Shown piece by piece: positions 44,351 through 53,404 of a DNA stretch of 64,000 nt; positions within the stretch are counted from its first letter, which is position 1; the number at the start of each line of letters is the position of its first letter. Position numbers and translations under genes: made by a program. The stretch comes from Paenibacillus melissococcoides (lineage in GTDB: Bacteria > Bacillota > Bacilli > Paenibacillales > Paenibacillaceae): contig CALYLO010000009.1 of NCBI GenBank assembly GCA_944800085.1, positions 291,001-355,000 of the forward strand, read 5' to 3'. The notes under the pieces are model-generated. The model worked only from the letters and a program-made list of their open reading frames with translations. It did no database searches and was not told where the DNA came from.

Positions 44351-45469
44351 ATGCGTCGACTCACGTGGATGTTGGCCATCGTGATGAGTGTGGCGATCCT
44401 GGTCGCCGGATGCGGGAAGAAGGACGCAGCCGATGTGGTTCATGACCTGGATCAAGTAATGAGCAAATTGGAAAGCTATGCCGGCATCGGCACGATGACG
44501 CTGCATTCCGGTACTCAGCCGCTGCAGTATCGCGTGGAGGTGTGGTATCAGGATCCGACCTATTATCGGATTGAGCTGACGAACGAGAAGAAGGACATCA
44601 AGCAGATCGTGCTTCGCAATGAAGAGGGCGTGTTCGTGCTGACGCCGAGCCTGAAGAAGATATTCCGCTTCCAGAGCGAGTGGCCGGAAAATCAAGGGCA
44701 GGTGTACCTCTACCAGACTCTGGTCCGCAGCATTCTCTCGGATGAGGGCCGCCAATTCACCGAGGATGGCGACAGCTACGTATTCGATGTGGCAGCCGAT
44801 TATCAGACCGACTCGCTCGTCCGCCAGAAGATCTGGCTGCACAAGAGCGACTACACGCCGAAGCAGGTACAGGTCACTGATTCGGAGGCACAGGTTGTGG
44901 TCGAGATGAAGTTCAATCAATTCGAATTCGGCAAGAAATTCGATAAAGATTCCTTCGACATGCAGCGCAATATGACGGGCATGAATCATGCGATGATTCC
45001 GAACGGCGAGCTGGATGAGAACGGGCAGCCGTCATCCCGGGAGACGCTTGCCCCGGCGGACGGAGCCGAAGGTACGGATGCGGCAGGGCAGCAGTCTGAT
45101 AACGCGCAGGTGGAAGAGGATATGGGGCCGTTCGGCTTTATTGAGCCGTCCTATCTGCCGGAGGGCGTGGCCAAGCTCGATGAGCAAGAGCTTCCGAACA
45201 ACGGTGATCATCCGGTTATGATGCGGTATACGGGCACGTATTCGTTCACGCTGATCGAATCCCGGCCGAAGGATATGGAAGTCGGGCTTCAGGTCGAAGG
45301 CTCGAAGGCGGTAGATCTCGGCTTCACCTATGGGCAAATGACCGGTGAGGAGCAGAAGACGCTCACCTGGACCTATGAAGGAGTGAAGTACCGGATGCTG
45401 AGCGGCGATCTGCCGGAGCAAGAAATGGTGAAAATTGCACAATCACTCGTGGATCAGCCTGGAAAATAA
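44351..45469 (+). CDS. ydcC: YdcC-like lipoprotein (LolA/outer-membrane-lipoprotein-sorting fold)
   Basis: A 372-residue lipoprotein (lipobox VAGC, Cys21). Residues about 30-225 have the LolA-like half-barrel pattern (VVHDLDQVMSKLESYAGIGT, YRVEVWYQDPTYYRIELTNE, FQSEWPENQGQVYLYQTL). The C-terminal 130 residues are a second domain joined by an acidic linker. In B. subtilis ydcC lies just before alr and is a sporulation-linked lipoprotein. The same order here supports the name. GAGGGGATGATTAC precedes the start. Confidence 0.85.
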   Translation: MRRLTWMLAIVMSVAILVAGCGKKDAADVVHDLDQVMSKLESYAGIGTMTLHSGTQPLQYRVEVWYQDPTYYRIELTNEKKDIKQIVLRNEEGVFVLTPSLKKIFRFQSEWPENQGQVYLYQTLVRSILSDEGRQFTEDGDSYVFDVAADYQTDSLVRQKIWLHKSDYTPKQVQVTDSEAQVVVEMKFNQFEFGKKFDKDSFDMQRNMTGMNHAMIPNGELDENGQPSSRETLAPADGAEGTDAAGQQSDNAQVEEDMGPFGFIEPSYLPEGVAKLDEQELPNNGDHPVMMRYTGTYSFTLIESRPKDMEVGLQVEGSKAVDLGFTYGQMTGEEQKTLTWTYEGVKYRMLSGDLPEQEMVKIAQSLVDQPGK

Positions 45470-45492
45470 CGGCTGCAGCACACTTTACCGGT

Positions 45493-45522
45493 CCGTATTC
45501 CGTGGCGCTCCACGGGATACGG
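45493..45522. terminator. Strong hairpin after ydcC
   Basis: CCGTATTCCGTGG and CCACGGGATACGG form a 13-bp stem with one G-T pair and a CGCT loop. Only scattered T follow, so termination may be partial. Confidence 0.55.
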
Positions 45523-45632
45523 GCCTTCTCGCTATCGGCGAACAGCGCGAATCCTTGCACCTCCGGCAATCAACCGACCGCGAGCAGCGGAAATTTCCTT
45601 AGTAATGGTTGGTTATTTCCATCTCTCCTTGG

Positions 45633-45661
45633 TTGACAGTCTCCGCTATGGGCATTAACAT
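45633..45661 (+). promoter_or_regulatory. Promoter of alr
   Basis: TTGACA (45633-45638) and TAACAT (45656-45661) are spaced by 17 nt. The -35 box is perfect and the -10 box matches at four of six positions. The leader would be about 45 nt. Confidence 0.6.
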
Positions 45662-45711
45662 AGGTTTGTTACATGGAACGGGATGAACAGACATGAAGAA
45701 GGTGACTGACC

Positions 45712-46932
45712 ATGGAGGCGTATTATCGTCCCACGCGAGCGGAGATTTCGCTGGATGCGCTGCATCACAATATGGAAGCTTTTCGCGCCGCGCTTCCGTC
45801 TGCCACGAAGCTGAGCGTCAGCGTGAAGGCGAATGCTTACGGACATGGCGCTGTGGAGATCGCGCGCGCCGCGGAACGGTTCGGGGCGGATTATGTGAAC
45901 GTGGCGTTCCTCGATGAAGCCGTACAATTGCGCCGGGCCGGCGTACAGGTGCCGATATTGGTATTGGGCTATACGCCGCCTGCCGGGATTGAAGCCGCCT
46001 TCGAGCATGATATTTCCTTGACGGTATTTACCGAGGAGTGTATCCGCAATTTGGAGGAAAAAGCGCCTGAACTGTCGGCCCGGTTCGGCGGGCGCCTGCT
46101 CAAATTGCATGTCAAGACGGATACCGGCATGGGACGGTTGGGTCTCCGCACGCCGGAGGATACGGCCTGCTGCGTCCGCCGCCTGCAATCGATTGCCGGC
46201 GTGCTGGTCGAAGGGATGTTTACCCATTTCGCGGGTGCGGATGAGAAGGATCGATCCTACAGCCGCCTCCAGCAGGAACGGTTCCGGGCCGTCATCGATG
46301 AGCTGAAAAGACAGGAGCTTACCGTTCCATTGATCCATGCGAGCAACAGCGCCGCGGCAATCGAGCTGCCGGAGTCCGCATTTGATATGGTGCGGGTAGG
46401 CATCAGCGCTTACGGGCTGTATCCGTCCGCCGATGTGAACCGCCAGCGAATCCAATTGCGGCCGGTGCTGAGCCTGAAGACGGCCATCGTCCATGTGAAG
46501 ACGGTTCCCGCCGGCGAGGCGATTAGCTACGGCATGCATTACTATACGAGCGCGGAGGAGCGCATTGCGACCATTCCCGTCGGATATGGGGACGGCTACT
46601 CCCGCATGCTGAGCGGGACAGCGCATATGCTGATCCGCGGCCGGCGCGTACCGGTGCTGGGGCGCATCTGCATGGATCAATGCATGGTCTCCCTGGAGCC
46701 GCTCGGCGAAGAAGGGCCGCTGCCGGAACCGGGAGAAGAAGCGGTGCTCCTTGGCGAGCAGGGCGAAGAGCGCATTACGGCCGAGGAGATCGCCGAGCAT
46801 CTGGGCACGAGTCATTATGAAGTCGTCTGCATGGTTGCCCATCGAATGCCGCGCCTCTATATCGAGGGCGGGAAGCCCGTCAAAGTGGTTAATCCGCTGC
46901 TGCAAGCGGGGCATACGCCGAAGCTGCAATAA
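45712..46932 (+). CDS. alr: Alanine racemase
   Basis: A 406-residue PLP enzyme that interconverts L- and D-alanine for peptidoglycan. The PLP lysine is Lys39 in SVSVKANAYGHGAVEIARAA. The catalytic tyrosine region reads AISYGMHYYTS, and RICMDQCM is another family block. Fold-type III barrel and C-terminal beta domain are both complete. It has its own promoter and is followed by the ndoAI-ndoA toxin-antitoxin pair, as in B. subtilis. Confidence 0.95.
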   Translation: MEAYYRPTRAEISLDALHHNMEAFRAALPSATKLSVSVKANAYGHGAVEIARAAERFGADYVNVAFLDEAVQLRRAGVQVPILVLGYTPPAGIEAAFEHDISLTVFTEECIRNLEEKAPELSARFGGRLLKLHVKTDTGMGRLGLRTPEDTACCVRRLQSIAGVLVEGMFTHFAGADEKDRSYSRLQQERFRAVIDELKRQELTVPLIHASNSAAAIELPESAFDMVRVGISAYGLYPSADVNRQRIQLRPVLSLKTAIVHVKTVPAGEAISYGMHYYTSAEERIATIPVGYGDGYSRMLSGTAHMLIRGRRVPVLGRICMDQCMVSLEPLGEEGPLPEPGEEAVLLGEQGEERITAEEIAEHLGTSHYEVVCMVAHRMPRLYIEGGKPVKVVNPLLQAGHTPKLQ

Positions 46933-47154
46933 ATTGACGGAATTTAGGGGAATGGCACCTTTTACCGAAATCATTTTTACATTTTCGGCAGGATTTTCAC
47001 GTTGAAGAGAGAATAAGTATCAGGGATTGTCTGTAGGCAGAAGGTCTGCAACATACTCGATATGGATGAAGCATATATATGCTGTTGTATAATTTTTCTA
47101 CAGAATCGACATAATGGGTACTAGGCAGCAAAGGCTTTGGGGGTGCGAGGACAG

Positions 47155-47436
47155 GTGGCTAATATTCAGAACACCAAACGAATTATGATCAGCTTGCCCG
47201 ACCAACTATTGCAAGAAGTGGACGGTATCGTTGCTATGGAAAAATCGAATCGAAGCGAATTCATTCGCCAAGCGATGAAGTTGTATTTACAAGAGCGCAA
47301 GAAGCGTCATATCCGTGAATCGATGCAGCGCGGCTATATGGAAATGGCCAAGATTAACTTGACGATGGCATCCGAGGCTTTTTACGCAGAAGTGGAAGCG
47401 GATGGCACACTCGACCGCCTGGTAAGCGGGGTGTAG
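47155..47436 (+). CDS. ndoAI: Antitoxin EndoAI (ribbon-helix-helix, MazE-like)
   Basis: A 93-residue antitoxin. The ribbon-helix-helix DNA-binding part is KRIMISLPDQLLQEVDGIVA and RSEFIRQAMKLYLQERK. The toxin-binding tail YMEMAKINLTMASEAFYAEV is very close to B. subtilis EndoAI. I prefer the GTG at 47155, which gives the usual length and has AGGACAG before it; a TTG 18 nt upstream is also open. It should neutralise the toxin encoded 3 nt downstream and repress the pair. Confidence 0.85.
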   Translation: MANIQNTKRIMISLPDQLLQEVDGIVAMEKSNRSEFIRQAMKLYLQERKKRHIRESMQRGYMEMAKINLTMASEAFYAEVEADGTLDRLVSGV

Positions 47437-47439
47437 ACA

Positions 47440-47791
47440 TTGATTGTAAAGCGCGGCGACGTTTTTTTTTGCGGATTTATCGCCCGTCGTAGGTTCAGAG
47501 CAGGGAGGGGTGCGTCCCGTTCTCGTCATTCAGAATGATATCGGGAACCGGTTCAGCCCAACCGTCATCGTGGCGGCAATTACGGCACAGATTCAGAAGG
47601 CCAAATTGCCGACCCATGTTGAGATTGACGCGAAGACGCATGGCTTCGACCGCGACTCCGTCATTTTGCTGGAACAGATCCGCACCATCGACAAACAACG
47701 GCTCACCGACAAAATCACGCACTTAGATGAAGAGACGATGCGCAAGGTCGATGACGGGCTGCTTATCAGCCTCGGATTGATTGATTTTTAA
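47440..47791 (+). pseudogene. ndoA: mRNA interferase EndoA (MazF type), out of frame at a T9 tract
   Basis: The TTG start and first codons (LIVKRGDVFF) are correct. GACG is then followed by nine T, where eight would give the conserved VFFADLSPVVGSEQGGVRPV. The remaining frame, from 47510, is perfect: LVIQNDIGNRFSPTVIVAAI, LPTHVEIDAKTHGFDRDSVI and LLEQIRTIDKQRLTDKITHL. A one-base slip in a homopolymer is the only defect. It may be a sequencing error, a real inactivation or a slippery site. The intact protein cuts RNA at UACAU in B. subtilis. Confidence 0.8.
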
Positions 47792-47811
47792 AAACCGATT
47801 ACGACCGACTG

Positions 47812-47835
47812 AACGAGGCCTGCCTCGTTTTTTTG
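47812..47835 (+). terminator. Terminator of the ndoAI-ndoA unit
   Basis: AACGAGG and CCTCGTT form a 7-bp stem with a 4-nt loop and run into seven T. Confidence 0.85.
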
Positions 47836-47864
47836 TTGCCACGTAAGAAAAATCCGAACCTTCG

Positions 47865-47889
47865 GGCGGGGGCTCTCCCCGCCTTTTTT
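47865..47889 (+). terminator. Second terminator-like hairpin
   Basis: GGCGGGG and CCCCGCC form a 7-bp stem with a 5-nt loop followed by six T. It backs up the previous terminator. Confidence 0.75.
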
Positions 47890-47920
47890 GTTGCCTGTAC
47901 AAGCGGTGGGCGTCATATGC

Positions 47921-48052
47921 GCCTCTTACGTTCGATATCCCAGTGAGTCAGAGCAGTCAACGCCAGCTATATGAGCCATTTGTGCCTCTTACGTTCAATA
48001 TTCCCGTAACTCAGGGCAGCCGACGACAGGGAGAGCGATCAAAAGGATTCAA
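47921..48052. repeat. Copies of the 8747-9060 repeat family
   Basis: GCCTCTTACGTTCGATATCC at 47921 and the variant GCCTCTTACGTTCAATATTC at 47984 start two units 63 nt apart, each with an AGTCAGAGCAG/ACTCAGGGCAG segment. Near the end GAGCGATCAAAAGGATTC repeats the right-arm motif of the family. It abuts the end of the decayed M60-like gene. Confidence 0.65.
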
Positions 48053-49780
48053 AACGAGCCGAAAATGACAAGACGCGTCCACACATCGGCTTGCTTGTCG
48101 TCGTTGAAGTTTTTATCCGCATTTGTTGCCTGGAGATAATTGAAGGCCGTGTCATAGATGGTCGTGCCGTCGGACCGCTTTTGCAGCAGGCGCGATGGGT
48201 TGCCGAAGTGATTCTTGGGGGGCTTGAACCCCGCCGTTCAGGGTGACCGTGACGGCTGTCCCCGGCTTTGGCTTTGTCGGAATCAGATAGACCAGGCCGC
48301 CATAAGGGCTTGTGATCGTATTTCTTCCCGGAGATAATGTTTCCCGCTTCGTAATGACGGGGGCGCGCTTCCAGTTGTCCAGCGACAGGCTGTTCAGGTT
48401 GTCGGTATGAGCGCCGATCTGGACATCGAGATTCGCGGTCCCTTTCGGGACATCGATCGTGATAGGCTTGCCCGCTTCGGCGTACACGCCGGTGCTGATC
48501 CAGTTCTGAGGCACGTAGAATTGTCGCTTGTAAGAGTAGGTGGAATAGTCGAAATCAACCCAGATGCCCTTGCCGGTTGCCGCCGGAGCTCCGTCTTCGG
48601 CATTACCCGGGAATGCATCCGCGAAGGGCGATTTGGCGCCGGTCGGATCGCGGAGAAGGCGATCCATCAGCGCTGGCAGCAGAGACGCGCTGTAGGGCTT
48701 GGCCGCAGGCTCGACAGGCAGCGGAATGCCGCCCAGCTTGGCCGCATCCTCCTGCAGCTGGGTATACACCGGGCTTGCCGGAGACAGGGAACCGAGCGTC
48801 GAGCCCAATGTCGAGGTGATGAACTTCATTTTGGCCTTGTCGTCGGAATCGGGGAACCCGATAGCGGCTTCGCCGATCGTTTTCGTTCCGGCTTCAATCG
48901 CTTTGGCTTCGGCCATAATATGGTCCGCGTCGTAGTGAGCGGCTTGGGTCAGATTCAGGAACGGCGCCGAACCATCCCATGTCGTCGCCTGGTTGTTCAT
49001 GAGCGATAAGCCCGCCGTATTCAGGAGACGCTGCAGCGGGTAATCGGATGCGAGAGATGCGGTGGCATGGTCTGTCTCTTTCGAGACGGATGGGTACTGC
49101 TCGAATACCCAGCCCTTGGCGGCGAAGACGAGGCGGCCGCCTTCCCGTATGTAGTCCAGGAGCGGCTGCACTTCCTCTTCCTCCACATAGGTGTAGTCAA
49201 TAAAGGCGACCGGATGCGCGGCCAGATCAAGCAGAGCCTTGCCTTGTTCATCGGTGGCCGTCCATCGGTCGACATGGGTAATATCGATAGGCAGATCCGG
49301 GCTGGCGGCGAAATCCGAAGTTTTCGTGATGATGGCAATACGGCCTTGCCCCGCGCGCGCTTGCTCATAGCTGAGCGGTAAATCTTCCGTAAGCCAGTTC
49401 AAAATATTGCGGGCGACGATCGCATTGCCGCTCGTATCGGGCTCGGTCAGCTTGAAGTATGCCTCTCCGCCAATTGCGGCGATGCGGCCCCGGCCGTAGC
49501 GGGCTGCGGCCATAATCGAGGTTGAGCGCGGATCGGCAGCGACGGCGAAGGCATGCTCCCCGAATGCGGCCACGCCGCCGTTATAGGAACTGCCGTCCAG
49601 AGGAATGCCGGCAAGATCGCGGCTGAGCCATCGAGATCATGTTGGGAGCAGGACGGGGCGGACGCAACTGCGGAAGAAGAGGACTGCTGCGCAGACGAGG
49701 CAGGCTCGGCATGGATATGGAGGACAGGCTGAAGCAGGGATACAGCAAGTCACCTTGTTTTTGCTAAGCCGGTTTCTTTA
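48049..49780 (-). pseudogene. M60-like (enhancin-type) metalloprotease without its catalytic part
   Basis: The longest open piece (48152-49573) encodes the N-terminal half of an M60/enhancin-like protein (YGRGRIAAIGGEAYFKL, FVEEEEVQPLL-like core, GKGIWVDFDYSTYSYKRQFY, PYGGLVYLIPTKPKPGTAVT, VTLNGGVQAP). Just where the HExxH metal site should come, the sequence jumps to LQKRSDGTTIYDTAFNYLQA and DDKQADVWTRLVIFGSF, in another frame, and ends. At the other end a signal-peptide-like LAVSLLQPVLHIHAEPASS lies in a third frame. Such proteases attack mucin glycoproteins; this copy cannot. Confidence 0.65.
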
Positions 49781-50259
49781 CAGGGTTCGATGTTGCGTTT
49801 ATGCTTTAATGCACGGGAGCGGCGAGACAAGTCGAGATTGTCCGCGAAACATTACGGGCCTCCTTTCATATAGGGCATATTACGCAGGCTGTTCATTATA
49901 GTGCACTAGTTGTGTACCATATTGTACATAACCGCAACAATCTTGACAATCATGCGGAACATGATTTGTCTAAAATGCTCCTAACGTCTTAGCCCTAGTT
50001 CCAAAAGCCTTGACTCTGCCCCCGGAAGGCTTCACGCTCCCGTCGAATTCGACGCGAGCCGCCGAGGGCTGCCAGGAAGGGAGACGCGAAATGTCGAATC
50101 CAGTCCGGCGCGGAGGGCTGCAACGCATCTGGGCCATCGTCCTGTATACGGGAATGCACATCGCAATGAAGAAGAGTGTGGATTTTGCGGCTTGTTTTTG
50201 CGACAATAATGAGTAGGCTGTAAAGGGTTGCAGAAACAGGTATGGAAAGGAAGTCATAC
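49781..50259 (+). other. Gap before tex
   Basis: About 480 nt. Short inverted repeats occur: AATCATG/CATGATT (49948-49954 and 49960-49966) next to a TTGACA, and TGTAC/GTACA near 49914-49929. No good -10 box is correctly spaced from the TTGACA. A plus frame at 50010-50216 and overlapping minus frames lack ribosome sites, so I call no gene. Confidence 0.45.
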
Positions 50260-52494
50260 ATGACCGTACGTGAAGAAACGATGGAAGTCCAAGCATTAGA
50301 CGCTGCAATTGAACAGATGAAAACGAGCGAGCCGGAACGTCTTCTCCATCAGCTAGCCTCGGAGTTGTCTCTTGGACGCGGACAAGTCCAACGGACGATC
50401 GAGCTGTTGGATGAAGGGAACACGATCCCGTTCATCGCCCGGTACCGCAAGGAGATGACGGGGGAACTGGATGAGACGCAGCTCCGGACGCTGGACGAGC
50501 GGCTCGGTTATTTGCGGGGCCTGGAGGAACGCAAGCGCGAGGTGCTCCGGCTCATCAACGAGCAGGGGAAGCTGACGAAGCCGCTGCTCGAGTCGATTGT
50601 CCAGGCCGCGAAGCTGCAGGAAGTGGAGGATCTGTACCGCCCTTACCGGCAGAAGCGCAAGACGCGCGCCAGCGTGGCGAAGGAACGCGGGCTCGAGCCG
50701 TTGGCGCAGTGGATTCTCTCCTTGCCGAAGCAGGGCGATCCGCTGCGGGAGGCGTCCGCTTATGTAAATGAAGAGAAAGGCGTTCCTGCCGCCGAGGATG
50801 CGCTGCAGGGCGCTCAGGATATTATCGCGGAGATGCTGGGCGACGATCCGGATATACGCGCCTGGGTACGCCGGTATACGATGGATCAGGGCGTTATTCG
50901 CACCGAAGCGAAGGATAAAGAGCAGGAATCGGTCTATGAGATGTACTATGAGTATTCGGAGCCGGTCAAGCGGCTGCCGTCCCACCGCATTCTGGCCATG
51001 AACCGGGGGGAGAGAGAGGACGTCCTGAAGGTCGCGCTCGATGTTCCCGTGGACAAGATCGTAGCGTATATGAGCAAGCGCACGATTCGGGGCGCTTCGG
51101 TCGTGAACGACTTGCTTCAAGCGACGATCGAGGATGCTTATAAGCGCCTGATCGCGCCTTCGATTGAGCGGGAAGTGCGTGGGGAACTGACGGAGAAGGC
51201 GGAGGAGCAGGCCATTCAAGTATTCGCGCAAAATCTGCGCAGTCTGCTGCTGCAGCCGCCGGTGCGGGGGCAAACCGTGCTTGGCGTCGACCCGGCCTTC
51301 CGGACCGGGTGCAAGCTGGCGGTGGTCGACGAGACAGGCAAGCTGCTGGAGGTAGCGGTCACCTATCCGACCGCCCCGCATCATAAGACGGAGGAAGCCG
51401 TCAAGACGTTCAACCGGCTTGCGGGTACTTACCGGGTCGGCCTGGTCGTCATCGGCAACGGCACGGCCTCGCGCGAGACCGAGCAATTCGTCGCCGACTG
51501 GATTCAATCCCGTCCGGACTTGAAGCTTCATTACGCGATTGTCAGCGAAGCGGGGGCGAGCGTCTACTCGGCTTCGAAGCTGGCGGCCGAGGAGTTCCCG
51601 AGCCTCGATGTCGCGGAGCGGAGCGCCGTGTCGATCGCCCGGCGGCTGCAGGATCCGCTCGCCGAGCTGGTGAAGATCGACCCGAAGGCGATCGGCGTCG
51701 GGCAATATCAGCACGATGTCGCGCAGAAGCGCCTGGAGGAGAGTCTGGGCGCCGTCGTGGAGTCTGCGGTCAACCACGTCGGGGTCGACGTCAATACGGC
51801 CTCCCCGTCGCTGTTGTCCTATGTATCTGGCATCAATGCGACGCTGGCCAAAAATATCGTCAAGCACCGCGAGGAGAACGGCAAATTCACCGAGCGCAAG
51901 CAGCTGTCCAAGGTCGCCCGCCTCGGGCCGAAGGCGTTCCAGCAATGCGTCGGATTTCTTCGCATTCCGGACGGCGCGCATCCGCTGGACAATACGCCGA
52001 TTCACCCGGAATCGTATCCGGTGGTCGACCGGCTGTTCGCCGAGCTCGGGGTCAGTCCCGACAAGATCGGCACGCCTGAGCTGGCCGAGAAGCTCCGCAA
52101 GGTGGACGTGAACGGCTGTGCGGAACGGCTGGAAGTGGGCGTGCCGACCTTGAAGGACATTATCGACAGCTTGCTCCGTCCGGGCCGCGACCCGCGGGAG
52201 GAGCTGCCTCCGGTCGTGTTCCGTACGGACGTGCTTCAGATTGAAGATTTGAAGCCGGGCATGGAATTGAAGGGAACGGTCCGCAATGTGATTGACTTCG
52301 GCGCCTTCGTCGACATCGGCATCAAAAACGACGGCCTGGTGCATATCTCGCAGCTGAGCGACCGGTATGTGAAGCATCCGCTCGATGTCGTGTCCGTCGG
52401 AGACAATGTCACGGTATGGGTGCTGTCCGTCGATGTGAAAAAAGGGCGCGTCGGCTTGACGATGAAGCGCTCCAGCGTCGATAACCTGCAATAA
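50260..52494 (+). CDS. tex: Tex-family RNA-binding protein (YdcI)
   Basis: A 744-residue Tex protein, full length. The N-terminal helical part holds the family block NTIPFIARYRKEMTGELDE. The YqgF-like RNase H fold comes next (LGVDPAFRTGCKLAVVDETG, VVIGNGTASRETEQFVADWI). The helix-hairpin-helix region is GVDVNTASPSLLSYVSGINA. The C-terminal S1 domain (about 650-725) is GMELKGTVRNVIDFGAFVDI. It binds RNA and affects transcription and ribosome handling. The start is the ATG after GGAAAGGAAG. In B. subtilis ydcI follows the sigB operon near ndoA. Confidence 0.93.
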   Translation: MTVREETMEVQALDAAIEQMKTSEPERLLHQLASELSLGRGQVQRTIELLDEGNTIPFIARYRKEMTGELDETQLRTLDERLGYLRGLEERKREVLRLINEQGKLTKPLLESIVQAAKLQEVEDLYRPYRQKRKTRASVAKERGLEPLAQWILSLPKQGDPLREASAYVNEEKGVPAAEDALQGAQDIIAEMLGDDPDIRAWVRRYTMDQGVIRTEAKDKEQESVYEMYYEYSEPVKRLPSHRILAMNRGEREDVLKVALDVPVDKIVAYMSKRTIRGASVVNDLLQATIEDAYKRLIAPSIEREVRGELTEKAEEQAIQVFAQNLRSLLLQPPVRGQTVLGVDPAFRTGCKLAVVDETGKLLEVAVTYPTAPHHKTEEAVKTFNRLAGTYRVGLVVIGNGTASRETEQFVADWIQSRPDLKLHYAIVSEAGASVYSASKLAAEEFPSLDVAERSAVSIARRLQDPLAELVKIDPKAIGVGQYQHDVAQKRLEESLGAVVESAVNHVGVDVNTASPSLLSYVSGINATLAKNIVKHREENGKFTERKQLSKVARLGPKAFQQCVGFLRIPDGAHPLDNTPIHPESYPVVDRLFAELGVSPDKIGTPELAEKLRKVDVNGCAERLEVGVPTLKDIIDSLLRPGRDPREELPPVVFRTDVLQIEDLKPGMELKGTVRNVIDFGAFVDIGIKNDGLVHISQLSDRYVKHPLDVVSVGDNVTVWVLSVDVKKGRVGLTMKRSSVDNLQ

Positions 52495-52527
52495 GAATCG
52501 CGCGCTTGCAAGCACGCGAACGCAAAT

Positions 52528-52573
52528 AAGCCCCCGCTGCCGTCCGTCGCATAGACGGGCGCCGCGGGGGCTT
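52528..52573 (+). terminator. Terminator of tex
   Basis: AAGCCCCCGC and GCGGGGGCTT form a 10-bp outer stem with further pairing inside. A short T-rich stretch follows. Confidence 0.75.
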
Positions 52574-52646
52574 CATTCGATCGGGTTACGGCTGCCGTTC
52601 GGACATGTCCTCAGACGCCTTGGACTTGTGGAAATAGCGCTTGCAT

Positions 52647-52766
52647 TTACGGATGAACGCGCTGCTTCGAACGATAAAAAAACCAGCACTCATTCAACAG
52701 CTTAATCTGGCGGCGGTCCTTCTTGTGAAAGGCGCGCATCAACTGGTTGCATAACCATTGCGGCAT
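52647..52766 (-). CDS. cmpA: Cortex morphogenetic protein CmpA
   Basis: A 39-residue protein, MPQWLCNQLMRAFHKKDRRQ and IKLLNECWFFY, which matches the small spore protein CmpA (MPxW...FxKKDRxxIKLLNECWxFY pattern). CmpA works with ClpXP to clear SpoIVA from cells that fail to build the spore envelope. GAAGGAGGGAT precedes the start. It lies between tex and sprT, as expected from the B. subtilis neighbourhood. This shows a spore former. Confidence 0.85.
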   Translation of the reverse strand: MPQWLCNQLMRAFHKKDRRQIKLLNECWFFYRSKQRVHP

Positions 52767-52854
52767 GAGTATCCCTCCTTCAGCCCGGGGACGAAGATTC
52801 TTCGTTGTAACGCTATCTTATGGGCTGCCGCCGCATTTGGTGCAGGTCCGACGC

Positions 52855-52891
52855 AAAAAACCGGAACGAGGCGGCGGGCTTCGTTCCGGTT
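52855..52891 (-). terminator. Terminator of the minus-strand gene ending at 52949
   Basis: AACCGGAACGA and TCGTTCCGGTT form an 11-bp stem with an 11-nt loop. On the minus strand the stem is followed by a run of T. Confidence 0.85.
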
Positions 52892-52948
52892 AGGATCGGT
52901 TGTCGCTTATTCGATTCATCGCTTGCGGGTTGTCCTGCTGACATTCCG

Positions 52949-53314
52949 CTATTGGATGCCGGCCGCTTCGGCCTCCTCCTCGTACCATTGCTCCATCTGG
53001 GCCTGCAGCGCCCGTATCTCCGTCAGCAGCGCGATGAGGGGATAATGCTCCTCTTGAATTCCGGCGAAGGCCTGCTCCAGCCGGTTCATATATTCGAGTC
53101 CGTTGACCGTGCGCGCATCCTCCTGAAGCAGGTCCAACCGCTCGCATTCCGCGATCGCCACGGGCAGCTTCGGCACCCGTTCCGCTGTCAGCTTACTGAT
53201 TTCCTTATGCAAGCGCAGATTCAGCGCGCTCAGTTGGTACGCGTATTCGGCAGGCATCTCGACGAATTCCCAGTCGCTCCCCAGTTGAAACAGAATATAG
53301 CGCATCTTCGCCAT
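52949..53314 (-). CDS. 121-residue helical protein of unknown function
   Basis: It starts MAKMRYILFQLGSDWEFVEM at 53314 after AGAGGGAT; the longer frame upstream would cover the sprT promoter. After a short beta-like N-terminus the rest is charged and helical (LRLHKEISKLTAERVPKL, YPLIALLTEIRALQAQMEQW), with heptad-like leucine spacing. There are no membrane segments or metal motifs. It is divergent from sprT, and the two share a gap of about 90 nt. Confidence 0.65.
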   Translation of the reverse strand: MAKMRYILFQLGSDWEFVEMPAEYAYQLSALNLRLHKEISKLTAERVPKLPVAIAECERLDLLQEDARTVNGLEYMNRLEQAFAGIQEEHYPLIALLTEIRALQAQMEQWYEEEAEAAGIQ

Positions 53315-53404
53315 CCGGCAATCCCTCTCTTCATCCGCAATTCTACTCTTGACAGTGTACTGGACTTCCAGTACAAATTCAAGTAGGGAAGCAGGGTGAT
53401 ACAG

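Noticed and set aside
50353..52515. 720-codon minus-strand frame opposite tex
   Set aside because: It is an antisense shadow of a full-length Tex gene in high-G+C DNA, with no family features of its own.
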